A DNA stretch of 64,000 bases. It comes from Porites lobata (lineage: Eukaryota > Cnidaria > Anthozoa > Scleractinia > Poritidae). A program made the translations under genes and the position numbers. Shown piece after piece: positions 33,084 to 45,083 of this stretch (its first letter is position 1; every line of letters starts with the position of its first letter). The notes below the pieces were generated by a model, which was not told the DNA's origin, made no database searches, and was given only the letters and a program-made list of their open reading frames with translations. Where the stretch lies: assembly GCA_942486035.1 (NCBI GenBank), contig CALNXK010000173.1:787501-851500 (forward strand), given 5' to 3'.

Positions 33084-34632
33084 CAGGGTGTCCTGGGGCC
33101 CGTTTCTCGAAAGTCCCGATAATTAACGGGCCCGGTAAGCTGTCTCCGTTTACATTAAAGATCGAGGTTTCAATAGTTTTGCATCTAACATGATAAAACT
33201 GTCAGTTAATGAAACAAAATGGAGTAGTTTGCTGGCCAGGACCCGCGCTCTTATTCTTTATATTTCGATTTGAATATTTGATTTCGGGCCCGTAAAGTTA
33301 CCGGGACTTTCGAGAAACGGGCCCCAGTTCCTATTTTTTCCTATTTTTTGAGCCTATTCCTATTTTCTCCTATTTTTAAACTAAAACCTCATATTTTTCC
33401 TATGTTTTAGCCGGTGAAGGCAAAATTTGTGACAAAATTGAAAATGAAATTATAATTGTATGTGTTTTTGAGTCAAATTCATCATAAAGCAAGTAGTATG
33501 TTGACTTTGATATTCTAATATTAGTAAAAATAACAGTTACGTTTGTTCTTTCCATGACCTCTATTGCCTGTTAGAGTTCTGTTAACATTTTTGTTAACCT
33601 ACATGTACATGGATTTTATGTAGTGTTATAGTTCTCCTCCTGACTACTGAATAATATTGTGTATAGCCCACTGAAACTGCATTTCAGTATCTGTACATGT
33701 TATATTTTATTTTAAGTCTTGCTCACTTTTATGTTCATCTTTGAAACTGAAAACAGGATCAAGTTGTCCTGTCACAACACAGGCCAATCCAATCAGTATC
33801 TTGTTTTTAAAAACCAATCATGATCACTAGCTGATTCTGGATGCTACATAAAAAGAACAGACTAAAGTTTAGTGTACGGCGCTAGCTCTCTTGGTGAGCC
33901 CTTGTTAACAGCTATACCTAAGCAACTGATGAAGGATCCAATATTTTGGTTGCAAAACCGGTCTTGCAATCATAGATAAGCAGTGTTATGTTCTTCTTAT
34001 AACTTAACCATGACAAACTTACAATCTGGTACCAAACACATCAGTGTCATTTTGGGTACACCGCAGAAAGCCTGGTTTCGTACTTAAAATTATGCGGTGT
34101 TTTGACTCAAACAAGCATATTCTCAACCAGCTACCGATTGCAGATTAATGGAAGGAAAGCTTTCCATAGGACTTTTACGTTCTAGTTCGATATCCTTCAA
34201 TGACAACTCAATCGTAAGAAATTTCTACACTAAGAAATTTCACTCTTTAAAGCTTTTCAAAGATTTGCCGCCAACTTGAGCGGAATTTGCATATGATCAC
34301 CTTTGATTATAGAACCACGCTTGACCTGCAGTCAAGCATATCATTCTGATTATAGCATAACTGAGGCAATAAACTAAACGTTACTGATCATTTTTACTCT
34401 TTCTTAGCAGCAAAAGTTGATCTCAATCCTGCGAACGTAGAATCTGAGGACTCGTGGCATTTATTATAACCCTGATGGGGTGCAGGGAGGCCATCTTTGT
34501 CCACAAAAGTACTATTGATTTTCCTATTTTTCTCCTATTTTTTAATACAAAGTTTCCTATTTTTCCTATTTTCTCAATGCTGAGTCTCCTATTTACCTAT
34601 ATTTTTGAGCAACCATGCCGCTGGACACCCTG
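33084..34632. mobile_element. 1.55-kb element, CAGGGTGTCC ends, near-perfect CTTAT(T/C) duplication
   Basis: CAGGGTGTCC starts at 33084 and its complement ends at 34632. Flanks are CTTATT and CTTATC. It is rich in CCTATTTTT runs near both ends. Its termini resemble those of the neighbouring 2.08-kb element, so they probably belong to the same superfamily. It carries the nested MITE at 33094-33326. Confidence 0.6.
33094..33326. mobile_element. 233-bp MITE nested in the CAGGGTGTCC element
   Basis: Perfect 25-bp TIRs starting TGGGGCCCGTTTCTCGAAAG. It lies only 10 bp inside the outer element's left end. Target duplication not clear. Confidence 0.8.
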
Positions 34633-34979
34633 CTTATCGCACATGACATGTCTCCCCAATTGAACAGTTCCCTACCCAATCTTATACCTCGAGTCTTCGT
34701 CCCGTACCACACATGCTGGCTTTCGGGAAGGAAGATGCTGAGCAAGAACAAACCAGTGCAAAAGTTAATTGCAAAATACGTATTCGACCGCTATGAGAAA
34801 AGAAGATCATTAGTTCTTTAGGTTAACATTGATTATAGTTCCACTAGTGTGCAATTTGTGTTATGATTCTAAATTATTTGGATAAAGTCAATGTACATAG
34901 GACTGTATAAGACTCCAAATAAATAAAGCATTATCATTGTCATTGTCATTGCTGTGAAAGAGAATGCCCTCTACCCTGA

Positions 34980-35388
34980 ACTTCAGGAAAAATCTCCCGA
35001 TTCAAATCCTGACGGGGGGCATAAGAACTAGCAGAGCCAAATGGATTCGAGGTAGATGACCTTCGCAGAGTGCTAGTGAGAGTAGACCTCACTAACTAAC
35101 AAACATGGGGAACTTGCTCGAGTGCCTTTACGATGGCAGTATAGTAATTCCTGATTTTTAACATTATGTTTTTAATATTCGGAGATGAATGAGTCGGTCC
35201 AACGTCAGATACCTGAGATATATAGCCAATAATGCCATAACATAAACATTAGATAAATCAATCGAATTTTCCATTTAGTGAGGTCTACGCTAACTAGCAC
35301 TCAGCATAGGTCTTCTACCTCGAGTCCATCTGGCTCTGCTTCTGGTGCTCGCCCGTCTGGATTAGAATCGGGAGCTTCTTCCTGAACT
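34980..35388. repeat. Inverted repeat with about 110-bp arms
   Basis: Arms 34980-35093 and 35278-35388 pair with scattered mismatches (CTCCCGATTC ... GAGGTAGA ... GTAGACCTCACT). Loop about 185 bp. Confidence 0.7.
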
Positions 35389-35399
35389 ATGGCGTACAT

Positions 35400-36225
35400 T
35401 TGCGGACAAAAACAATTGAAAATAAAATACAATTTGAAGTTCAAAAATTAGACTATCCATGTCGAAATCTCGTCATATGAATTTGAAATCGTAATGAACG
35501 CAGTCGAAATAGCATCATTCGAACTTGAAGTTACTACTTTGAACAAGTTGAAACTATAAACGGAAAACTCGACATCGGGGATGTTAAGTTCAAATCACCA
35601 TTCCAACTAAAATGCAAATTACATGATTTGAACTTCAATTTACCTTCTCCACTCTAATAAGCTACTTAATCGTCAACAATGCAACCATAATCTCTCACAA
35701 AATTCCAAATGAAACCTTTAATTTGATTAAATTCACGTCACATATTCGAATTCGAAAAACCAAAATTTCAATTCGAAAAGAAGCGGAAGTAAAAATACAC
35801 AGGAACCGGAAATGATAAGAGTTTGGCTACACTTTACATACGGGATGTTTGTATAACTGCATTTTGGCGCGAAAAGATTTTCCCTTCACTCGAATAATTG
35901 ATTAAATAACATTGGGGTAACATTTTCTTAAGTCTGGAGAGCAACATTTGTGTCCATAATATCTGTTTTTCGTGCAGCTAATAAGCTATAGGAAACGTCT
36001 TTGCAAAAATATTTTTGTTGTGTGCTAGGCTCGCTTTCATTTTGCATGAAATGTCGCGCGTATATGTTACGTTTTTACCACTACGACCAGTTTTACGTAG
36101 TATACCACTTATACATGGGGTCATAACATTAAATATACGTGTTAATAGGAGTAAAATTTAAGTTTTTCTCTTCCTTTTTAATAGCACAATTGAGTCATAC
36201 TTACATTGTCATTTCCTACTCAAAT
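35400..36225. other. No gene seen
   Basis: AT-rich with irregular GAATTTGAA/TTCGAA(C/T)TTGAA words that suggest an old diverged repeat. Confidence 0.3.
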
Positions 36226-36229
36226 GGGC

Positions 36230-36421
36230 ATTTGGCAGAATACGGTCACACGCTACAAAAAAACACCTTGCAGGATGGCAACTGACAACGCAGAGGGGAA
36301 GGAAAAACAAAGAGAACATATTATTCAAAAAGCTAATATCCTTTCTTTACAAGCTCCCACTCCGTATGCGTCGCTTGCCATCCGGCAAGGTGTTTTTTGT
36401 ACCATGTGACCATATTCTGCA
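36230..36421. mobile_element. 192-bp fold-back MITE
   Basis: Arms of about 55 bp, GCAGAATACGGTCACACG ... AACACCTTGC, inverted on the right. The inner open frame is incidental. Confidence 0.65.
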
Positions 36422-37087
36422 AAGGGCCCTTCCGACGAGTGTCCTCTTGATAAGAACTTAAGACCAGCTGGTACTGTTCCATGTATTAAACTGGAAATAA
36501 AGCACCATAAACGGCATACATCTGAGTTATAAACGTGTGCATTTATTCTTAGAGGTGGCATAAATGTCATCGTGCTCTTTAGCGAATCAGCGCATTTTTG
36601 GAGACCGAAAGGCAGCTTATTGGCACGGAGTATATTCACGAGAGAAGTCATTGCACGCCGTGTTCATTAAAAAGCTTGAGAGCCCCGACTCCCTGAGCAT
36701 CATCTACTCTCATCGAATCAAACTCCTGAAGCATGGATTCCCCCTTTTTCCCTGCTAAGTTTCTGAGGCCATGAAACCAGTGGTAGTTTCATTTAAGGGG
36801 CACAATTTGTCTGAAGCGTATCATATTTTTATCTGTATGCACAGGGGAAACAAGTAAACAATTCAAAATTGTTGAACCTAACAACTTGCTCAGTCTCATT
36901 AAAATAGGTAGGTAAGAAAAAATACACCTGAATTTCTGATAAACAGTAACTCTTTGTCTAGTCATATCAACATATTGACATCTATTAATTTGAATATTGC
37001 ATGGATACATATATTTCTTGCACACCTTCTCAGTGACACACTGAGGTACAGCAGTCATAGGTAACAATTTTCAAAACTGAAACTAGG

Positions 37088-37414
37088 TTGCTAAGTCATA
37101 TAGGATTGTGGATAGGTGAGGATGACTATGATACCACCAAGGTTTGTGGGAAAGTTCACGCACAACAGAAGTCTTTGCGTCCTGTTACTGGTCAAAAGTT
37201 AACTGTGTTTAGGAGAACCACTGCCGATGATAAAGCTATGAGGAACAGCAATGGAAGCTTTACTACCTGCTCTGCCTATGATATCCCATACCAGAGGTAC
37301 CAGGCACACATTGACCAACTTGGTGTAATGAAAATTCTTCTTGTCAAGCCAACAGGGAGCCTTTTAAAGGGAACAGAGAAAACCAGTAGAAAGGTCATTC
37401 TTTTTAAAACATAA
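37088..37414 (+). CDS. Unrecognised open frame, possible exon or repeat relic
   Basis: One hundred and eight codons containing VFRRTTADDKAMRNSNGSFT and AHIDQLGVMKILLVKPTG. Composition is protein-like but no family is recognised and there is no clear splice context. It lies in the transposon belt and may be part of a mobile element. Confidence 0.15.
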   Translation: MLSHIGLWIGEDDYDTTKVCGKVHAQQKSLRPVTGQKLTVFRRTTADDKAMRNSNGSFTTCSAYDIPYQRYQAHIDQLGVMKILLVKPTGSLLKGTEKTSRKVILFKT

Positions 37415-37732
37415 CAAAACAGTAAATTAAATCCTATACCGGTATGTATACCTAGACATCTGATACACTATCCAGTCCAGTGTGTTGCTGAGCTCCTGTC
37501 TTTTACAATTTTATCAATAATAAATAAATTGTTTCGATGTTTAGTACCTTCATTCTTCGGATTTGTCAACCTTTTTTCAGTGACCAACAGTGTATATTGT
37601 TCTAATGTCGTTTTTTCCCCACTTTGGTCACTGTCTGTTGGGATTTTATAGGGCGTGTCGAACGACGTATATCGGTCGACAAGTAAATATAGACAGAGTG
37701 GAGATTCTTTTTATGGGACATCATATTAAAAC

Positions 37733-37993
37733 AATATTCTTCAACACCAACAATTTGTTGAAAGTTTGGCAGAGCTTTCGGAACCCATTTGGATCCCTTA
37801 ATCAGTGATGATGTTTGCTGTTATTGGCGACCGGAATGAACCGCGATCAGGGCTACAAACCTGTCCCAATTTATGGAACAATTTTGCAGTTTCATCAAAA
37901 CGGGGCTGCGAATAACAGCAAACGTCATCACTGGGTAGGTTCCGAAAGCTCTGTTAAACTGTCAACAAATTGTTGGTGTTGAAGAATATTTTT
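37733..37993. mobile_element. Fold-back MITE with about 95-bp arms
   Basis: AATATTCTTCAACACCAACA at the left is repeated inverted at the right end, and pairing continues through GAGCTTTCGGAACC and TGATGTTTGCTGTTATT. Confidence 0.75.
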
Positions 37994-38704
37994 TTGTAAC
38001 ACGTAAAAATTCAGTTTCAAACAGTTTAACACCGAGACGAAGGGGAATTTATTCTTGTCTTTTAGACTTGAATGAGGTCTCTAATGATTAATGGAAAAAA
38101 ATGGATTAACTTGATGTTAAGAAATATCCAGTTAATAGAAATCTTGATTCATCTTTCTCTGTCCAATTCGAAGATTTTTCCTAAAGATTTCGTTTTGAAT
38201 TTTTCTCGGTTTTAAAATATTATGTATTCAAATAATGCTCTTTTCTTCACTGAAGAGCAACTACATGGAAACTTGTTTTGGCTGTGTAGTTCATGCAGGT
38301 CAAAGTACCAAGTGAACCTATTAAATGAGTCTTAAATGGCCTGGTTAAACGCAAAGTCCCTTCTTTATCGCAATCTTGGAATTGTAAGCACCCTATCGGT
38401 ATCTCGGTATCCCAGGATATAGGCCATATAAATGCTCGAGGTTCAAAAACGTTGTTGTTGTTACTGTGCGGCTGTTCAAGCTGTTTGTAAGAAACTTTGA
38501 AAGCCGTATTCTAACTTACAATTTTAACGACAGAAAAATGAAAAGGGCTATTTCTTAAATTTTGCTTTGCTTATTAGGTCATTGGCCGCATTCTGCTGCT
38601 ATTTATATTATCGTTTTGCTATCAAAACGTTGGTACAGTAAACATGTATACGTGATTGTCGGCTAATTAAGCACGATGCAAACTGTCACGGTGCAGCAGG
38701 TGCT

Positions 38705-39741
38705 TTGCGGGTGACCACTCAGGTGATTATCAATCTTAATTTATTAACTGTTTGCCTTTCAAGTTATCTGCGCACTCTTTCAGTGCCAGTTTTGCTCTGC
38801 AGAATGGCCGTGATTGCGTGGGTGACGCAGTCCTTGTTTCTTTCTGTGGCTATATTTCTCTTGCTGGAAGAGGAATCTGTTTTACATGCACGAAGATACT
38901 TATTGTGCCTCAAGGCAACGGAGGGAGCCGCGCAAGAAAACAAACAGCCTCATACTATCGAGAGCTCGGCGAGTAATTTACGACAAAGTTGCAAGATAAA
39001 CAAAACTACAAAAAGGCCAGTTCTTTTCGGGGGGCTGTCTGCCGCTCATATGAGCCTTACTCTTGTGGTTTATGGACTAAAAACCCACAACTCGGACACA
39101 ACAAATCTGTCTGTTCGGTTCTACTTGTTGTTTATACTTCCTGCTGGGCGCTGACTTCTATTCTTCTGCTAGTGAAGCTTGGCTATTATTTGTCTCCAGG
39201 GCATTTCTTTCTTGAAACAACAGGGAGGAGCGGTTTTTTGTTCACTTTACTTACCTTAGCGCGGAATAAGTTCGGGACAATTTTTACATTGGCTCTACAG
39301 ACAATTTTTCAAGTTGCATCTACTGACGAAAAGAAAGAGGTTTTCGAAGAATATCTATGTTCACCTGAACTGGAATACGCAGCTCTCGAACAAACTAGTG
39401 TAAACCTATCTCGCATTATTGTTGTTTCGTCGACTGCCTACCTTATTTCAAGTAGCTTCACTCTTTTTCTTATTCTAGCTCAAGACGAGAATTTTGAGCC
39501 AGTTTTAAACCAAGTGATGAGAAGCACAGGACCACCAACATTATGTGATGGACCAGTGGAACCAATGAGGGATAATGTTGATATGACAGGGAAGGATGAT
39601 GAACAGCTTTTAAATGGTAGAAAATATAAATCTGCATTACGAAAAAATTCCTGTCGCTACCTGAACAAGAATGAATTGGTCGTGTCTTTTCTGGAGGACG
39701 AAAGCGACGAGGATTCTTTTGTATTTGGCTGGCGATTGTGA
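38705..39741 (+). pseudogene. Multi-pass membrane protein gene, apparently frame-broken
   Basis: Two overlapping open frames look coding and complementary. The first (38705-39154) carries helices VIAWVTQSLFLSVAIFLLL and LFGGLSAAHMSLTLVVYGL. The second (38989-39741, 250 codons, the longest free-standing frame nearby) carries SVLLVVYTSCWALTSILLLV and IIVVSSTAYLISSSFTLFLI, then an acidic tail ending DEDSFVFGWRL. A single frame shift near 39100-39150 would join them into a protein of about 340 residues with four helices. It may be a decayed gene, an assembly error or a gene with an intron not recognised. The family is not recognised. Confidence 0.4.
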
Positions 39742-40045
39742 CGATTGTACAGTAGAAAATGAATTATATAGATCTGGTTCGTCGTTAAGTTTTCTACGAC
39801 TTTCTTTGCTGATGTATACGTATATGGCTGTCATTTCTATGACAAGCGCTTGAAGTTAAAAATATTGCTGCAGAACCTCGCACGAGTCTGCGAGTCTTGT
39901 GTGGGCTTATTCATAGGACCAATACTAGAAAAGCACTGTCCCAGAAGCTCCCTGTCTGGTACCCAGAGTCCGAGGGCTTTTCAGTTAGCGAAAGGACACC
40001 AATCACTAACCCTCTAGGTACGAGATTAGGGAGCTTTAGAAAGGA

Positions 40046-40222
40046 CTACGGCGACGGCAACAAGAACGGCAAAAAAGCGATAGGTTTGTTAAGCAAAACA
40101 ACAACTTTGCACGTGCATCACACTTTTTTGTACCTTTCTTGGCCTTCACTGCACGATTACGACGTGAAAATAACTAATTTCACGCCTGGAGGACGTAAAC
40201 AAGCGACGACGAATGGTTACAA
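40046..40222. mobile_element. Truncated copy of the ACGACGGCGACG family
   Basis: Shares an interior with 40679-41027 (CAAAACAACAACTYTGCACG ... TTTTTTGT). Cut at the right by the adjacent MITE. A third diverged copy lies at about 42250-42400. Confidence 0.5.
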
Positions 40223-40228
40223 CATTAA

Positions 40229-40602
40229 GCCCATTTATACGAGGAAAAATAAGACGCGTCTTATGTAAGACGCGAACTGGACCATTTATACGAGCATGTC
40301 TTACCTAAGACGAGAACAGCTTGTATAAATGGTTCGCGTCTCATTTCTGTTCTTGATTCGTTTTCATGTGAATGTTGCCCGTAGCAACGGCAATCCAACG
40401 TGGCGCGCCAAAAATTAACGCATGCGTAATATGCGTTCGCGTCTTACTTAAGACGCGAAGGTCATTTATACGACGTTTTTCTCGTCTTAGCTAAGCCGCG
40501 TCTTATTTTAGACGAAATGGGCCGTTTATACGGAAAGTTCGCGTCTTATTTAAGACGCGTCCTATGTAAGACGCGTCTTATTTTTCCTCGTATAAATGGC
40601 CC
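40229..40602. mobile_element. 374-bp MITE full of AAGACGCG motifs
   Basis: TIRs (G)CCCATTTATACGAGG and GGGCCATTTATACGAGG. Inside are about ten copies of AAGACGCG or its complement, several as the palindrome AAGACGCGTCTT. No coding capacity. Confidence 0.7.
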
Positions 40603-40678
40603 TATTGTTCCAGCACTGCAATTCTCTGTTGCGCGAAAAAGCGTCGTTGCGAAGCGTCCCGTGCAACATCATCTTTAA

Positions 40679-41027
40679 GATACCACGACGGCGACGACGA
40701 CGAGAATGTAAAAAAAAAAAACAATAGGATAGGCAAAACAACAACTCTGCACGAGCATCACGCTTTTTTGTTCATTTCTTTGCCGTCACTACACGACTAC
40801 GACGGGAAAATGCCTAATTTCACGTTTTATGGAGGACCATAACAAGCGACGGCTAAATTTTCTTTCTCTTTCTGAACTTGAAAATAGTTCTCAGGAATTC
40901 GGCTCAAAAAGAGTTTGCTTGCATTTGACAAAGTAAGTGAGTTGGAGTAATCGCGATAGATTTAATTCTAAAGAACGCAAATTCACTTTTTAAGTGACGT
41001 TTTCGTGGCCCTCGCCGTCGTGGTATC
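40679..41027. mobile_element. 349-bp MITE, TTAA duplication
   Basis: TIR GATACCACGACGGCGA at both ends, TTAA at 40675-40678 and 41028-41031. It shares the right TTAA with the next element. Confidence 0.75.
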
Positions 41028-41031
41028 TTAA

Positions 41032-43305
41032 GCCCCGTGCAAACGAACGCAACATTGTTGCTCCAAATTGCCATCGGCTAATCTGCAGGTAACGTGTGCT
41101 CCTGCTTCTGGCTCGCTTGCTCCACAAAACCCATCGCAACTGCACAATAATTGCTCGCTCATCAACAACCACTGTTGACCTTTACGCTTCGATATGACCG
41201 CAAACTACCAGGTTTAATACGCGACGTGAATATTCAAGCTTAGCGACCGCGTTCGCGCAACAATGCAGCACTTGCTATGGGAGGGATGGCACTATTGCTT
41301 CTAGGTCAATCGACACTGACCGAAGATCTGCTGCGTTAGTTTTGACCAGAAAACAAAAGGCGATCGCGGGACCGTTCGTAAGTTTTCAACAGGGCGGCTC
41401 TGGTTTTCAAGTTCGAATTCTTCTAACGTTCGCTGTCTCAGCTACTGTCACATTGTTCTTCCAGCCGCTTGCATAGGTTCTTGACTCTACCAGACTGCTT
41501 AGATTAACAACGTCTTACTCCATAATACGTTGTCCAAACTAGTGAAGGAGGACGAGAATTTTCCGCCCAGGAAAAAGGCAAAATCTGGCCCCCGCTATGC
41601 AGCTGAATAGAAGATACAGCTGAAGATATCGTAAAGTAAAATTTATGTGCGCGACATCTTTTTTTATTATTATTATTATTCTCAAAACTCAGGGGCACCC
41701 AACGATGATTTCCCCCTAAATGTAATGAAAACACATTTAAGGCTGTCCAGAGTACTTTTGACCGAAAAATGCATTCTAAACAGCGCTTACATAAATTTAG
41801 TCAGGAGGGCTAAAAGCGAAGCTAATGATTAATAGTTTGCTCATACTAAATATAAAATATATCGTGTAATGCTAAGCGGAGAAGGCAACGAGACAGGGCC
41901 ACCCAGCGACTGTTTCCTCAAATACTTTCAATTGAAAACACTTTTGTAGCTATTCATAAAGTACTTTTAGCTCTATAGAAATGCATTCTAAGTGGCGCTA
42001 TAAAATTTGCATCTCAGTGTACGGCCATTCTAGAGGAACTTGAGTCTTTTCGAAATTACGAGGAATTCAGAATTATTTTCCCGAAAATTTTAGATGCAAT
42101 TTAACGTATTACGAAGGAGATAATTTTTCAGATACCTTCTTTCATCACATTTTTGAATCCGAAAATTATAGGATTCCATTTTACCCTCTTCGAAAAATAG
42201 CCTAACCCGGTGAGTGAAATGTGAAAAATTAAAAGTTGGATGCCCTTGACCAGAACTGTGAAAAACAGCAATAGATCTAATTGCAGCACACTTTCTTGTA
42301 CATTTCCTTGCCGTTGATTTGCATGACTGCAACGTGAAACGTCCAGAAAACTTCCTGGTTTTCACTTTTTATGGAGAAAATGTGGTACATGTTCTTGTTC
42401 ACTTTTTCCACTGCCGCTCATCTTTTTTAGCTCCGCTACAAGATTCGTATCTGTTCGGTGCTCCGAGGGCAAATTGGATCTGTTTAAAAATTACAAGGGC
42501 TTCAATATTATTTTCTAGAAGCAATAATACCATCCCACCCATAGCAAGTGCGAAGCGTAAAGGTCAACAGTGGTTGTTGATGAGCGAGCAATTATTGTGC
42601 AGTTGCGATGGGTTTTGTGGAGCAAGCGAGCCAGAAGCAGGAGCACACGTTACCTGCAGATTAGCCGATGGTTATTTGGAGCGGATTCGTCGATTATTCT
42701 CGAATTTATAGTGCTTCGTGTGAAGGCGCGTGGAGATGGTCTGTTTGTTTTGTAGCCAGCCTTTAATTCTTCTTTAGTGGATAGTACCTACAATTGCAAA
42801 ACTCAACAAAATGCCACTTAAACCGGCCAGGAAAGACAAGGATACGTTCAGTTGAAGGTATCTTAGCTTTGTTTTGTTATATTTTGACTTTTGGACTATT
42901 TTAGTCCATGGGAGTTTCGACGACTCTTCGCATTAATTTGTCCATGTGAATATTAATATATTCATTCAGTGACACATACTACGTCTGGGCCGCCTGTGTT
43001 GAAATCGGTCAAACTTTTCAGCCAACAACTCCCAACATTTCTTTTGTTCCGTGATCGCCCAAGCGTAGCGCAACAATGTTGGATCCGTTTGCACAGCTCT
43101 TCCAACATTGTTGGGGCCACGCACGCTCATTACGCATGGTTTACAAAGACTTATGGGTTGTATCCTTCCCATGATGCACTGCAGGTCCCAACATTGTTGG
43201 GAGTTGTTGCATCCGTTTGCTCACCACTGCCAACATGCACGCAACAACTCCCAACATTGTTGGCGCAACAATGTTGGGAGTTGTTGAGTCCGTTTGCACG
43301 CAGCC
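41032..43305. mobile_element. 2.27-kb composite element, TTAA duplication
   Basis: TTAA on both sides (41028-41031, 43306-43309). Ends GCCCCGTGCAAACG and (inward) GGCTGCGTGCAAACG. Inside, inverted arms 41061-41190 and 42552-42682 are nearly identical, and 42970-43300 repeats CCCAACATTGTTGGGAG. No transposase recognised. Confidence 0.55.
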
Positions 43306-44902
43306 TTAACACAGATTCGGCATTTGGAGCATTAACGTCACTTAACGTTGCAGGAAGAGAGTATGGCACGCGCTTTTTAGGCCCGTCCCCCAGGGACCTG
43401 TCGGGTCGCAAAAGAGTAGCGGCAGGAAAGAAGAGGCCTGTACAAAACAAAAGAACCTGGGGGTGAGGTTGCGTCGCGATTTGTGAAAGGAAATTACTTT
43501 TACATCAAGCTGGTAGCTGATAATTAGCGCAAGGTGTAGACTACTACAGGGGAACCTCGATATAACAAAGGGCCAAGGAATTTCTTTACTTCGAGGTTCT
43601 TTTCCATATATTATACGATTTTTCCTGGCCGTGGATTGGATCTTAGCCCCCACGCAGGCTTTCTAAAGGCTTCATCACGCGTGACGAAGCCGTAGGAACG
43701 TTTTACGTATTTTTCCCTTTGATTCGCCTAAACCGAGTCGCGTACGCCGCATTTACAGACAATGCATTTTTTAAAGAGGTCGGGGGAGAAGGAGTGAAAA
43801 CGGAGAAATCAAGAGTCGCTTGGGTAACGTCGGTTTACCCATTTGGCCGCATAAAGACCAAAGCAAAGCCACAAGGTGTGGAGGACGAGGAAAACTTGAT
43901 AGTGAGTTTAGAACATTTTGACGACATTGTCATGGTTGATAAGAGTAAAAACCATGGAAAATTGTTGTCGATTTGTTAAACTTCTTATTACTCCTTTGCT
44001 TTATCCTTTTTATGCTGGTTTCTTTTCTTTTCAGCTTTCCTTTAGATCTGTCTAAGCCCTGAAAGCTTAAGGCACCGAGAGGTGTAACATTCACAGCCAC
44101 TTGTTTGTGAATGTACAACACATGAGTGCAGCCCTTGCGACCCTAATCAACATCGTTTCCACGGCGCGCAAGCCACAAAACTTCACTAAAACGCACCGTG
44201 GTAACTCGATTGCGGGAGCTTCAACTAATTTTGATAGTAACCTTGTTTAGTAATCTCTTTCTAGCAAAACAGGCTGTAATTGGCGGGAGAGATCATTTCT
44301 GTCAAACAAGGGCACAACGAACAGTACGCTAACCATCGAAAGTACGTCCTTATTCTAATGTCATCAAATTTCTTAACCACGTTCAGTGCTGTATACATAA
44401 ATGGCGGTCGAATATTTGGTTGTTATTTATTGAAGACAATACGCCGTGGCCCTAATAGTCCCGCCAACACGTACGATTTGCATAGAATTCTTTTCTTAGA
44501 TTGAGTTTTGAAAGGTATAATCAACGTCTTATAAAAATCACACGAATTCGGCCGCCACTTGTGCAATCAGTCTGCAATTCTAAAACGTCTTCTAGCAAAT
44601 TTCCCCAATGATCCAGACGGCGGCCTCAGAATATGTACTGTTCTTCCACGGAAAATAAAAGCAGTGTCCAGTTATTGTAACAAAGCTCCTTGAACAAATA
44701 TTGCTTCCCTTGGAGTCTCTTTTTTGACCATTAAAGGAGGACATTTCCACGCTATTTACATGACGCCAAGCTGTCCCTTCATGCAGCTTCGAAAAATATT
44801 ACTGCTTGTATAACATGTACATTATATGAAGTTTGAGAATTTTCTCCTCTCAGATTAATTCAAAGATTTATCCGATAATATCTTCAGCCTACGAATCTTG
44901 AC
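43306..44902. other. No gene recognised; p190RhoGAP 3' flank
   Basis: Contains a copy of the CCTCGATATAAC repeat (43553-43665). Two short open frames (43719-43979, 44280-44504) lack any family signature or splice context. Confidence 0.3.
43553..43665 (+). mobile_element. CCTCGATATAAC-type MITE fragment
   Basis: AACCTCGATATAACAAAGGG followed by a diverged tail. Related copies at 50105-50212 (minus) and 62658-62810 (plus). Confidence 0.45.
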
Positions 44903-45083
44903 TCAATTTTGGTCCGTTGAAAACAGATAGTCGCATTTTTCTATACACGTCTGAATGAATAAAATAAAGTACATTTGACTAGACATCTCCAAACGGGTGA
45001 AATCCGGCCGAATTATTGTAGGGAACAACACCAAAGCCAGGTTTCTAGCTTCCATGAGATTCTCTTTTGAGTATTCCGTGACT
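44903..45083 (-). CDS. p190RhoGAP last exon (end of GAP domain, stop)
   Basis: Acceptor ggttttcatttcag, entered in phase 2. It reads NLALVLFPTIIRPDF, the N-x-A-x-x-x-x-P helix of RhoGAPs, and ends YLFSTDQN before TGA. The Pro-rich tail of vertebrate ARHGAP35 after the GAP domain is absent. The first canonical AATAAA downstream (44426-44431) is 470 nt away. Confidence 0.93.

Noticed and set aside
32612..33193. Open frames on both strands with repeated PINRLI/SSI words
   Set aside because: They are translations of the CAATCGATG subterminal array, not proteins.
43719..43979. 86-codon frame near the p190RhoGAP 3' flank
   Set aside because: No recognisable family or splice context; not supported enough to list as a gene.
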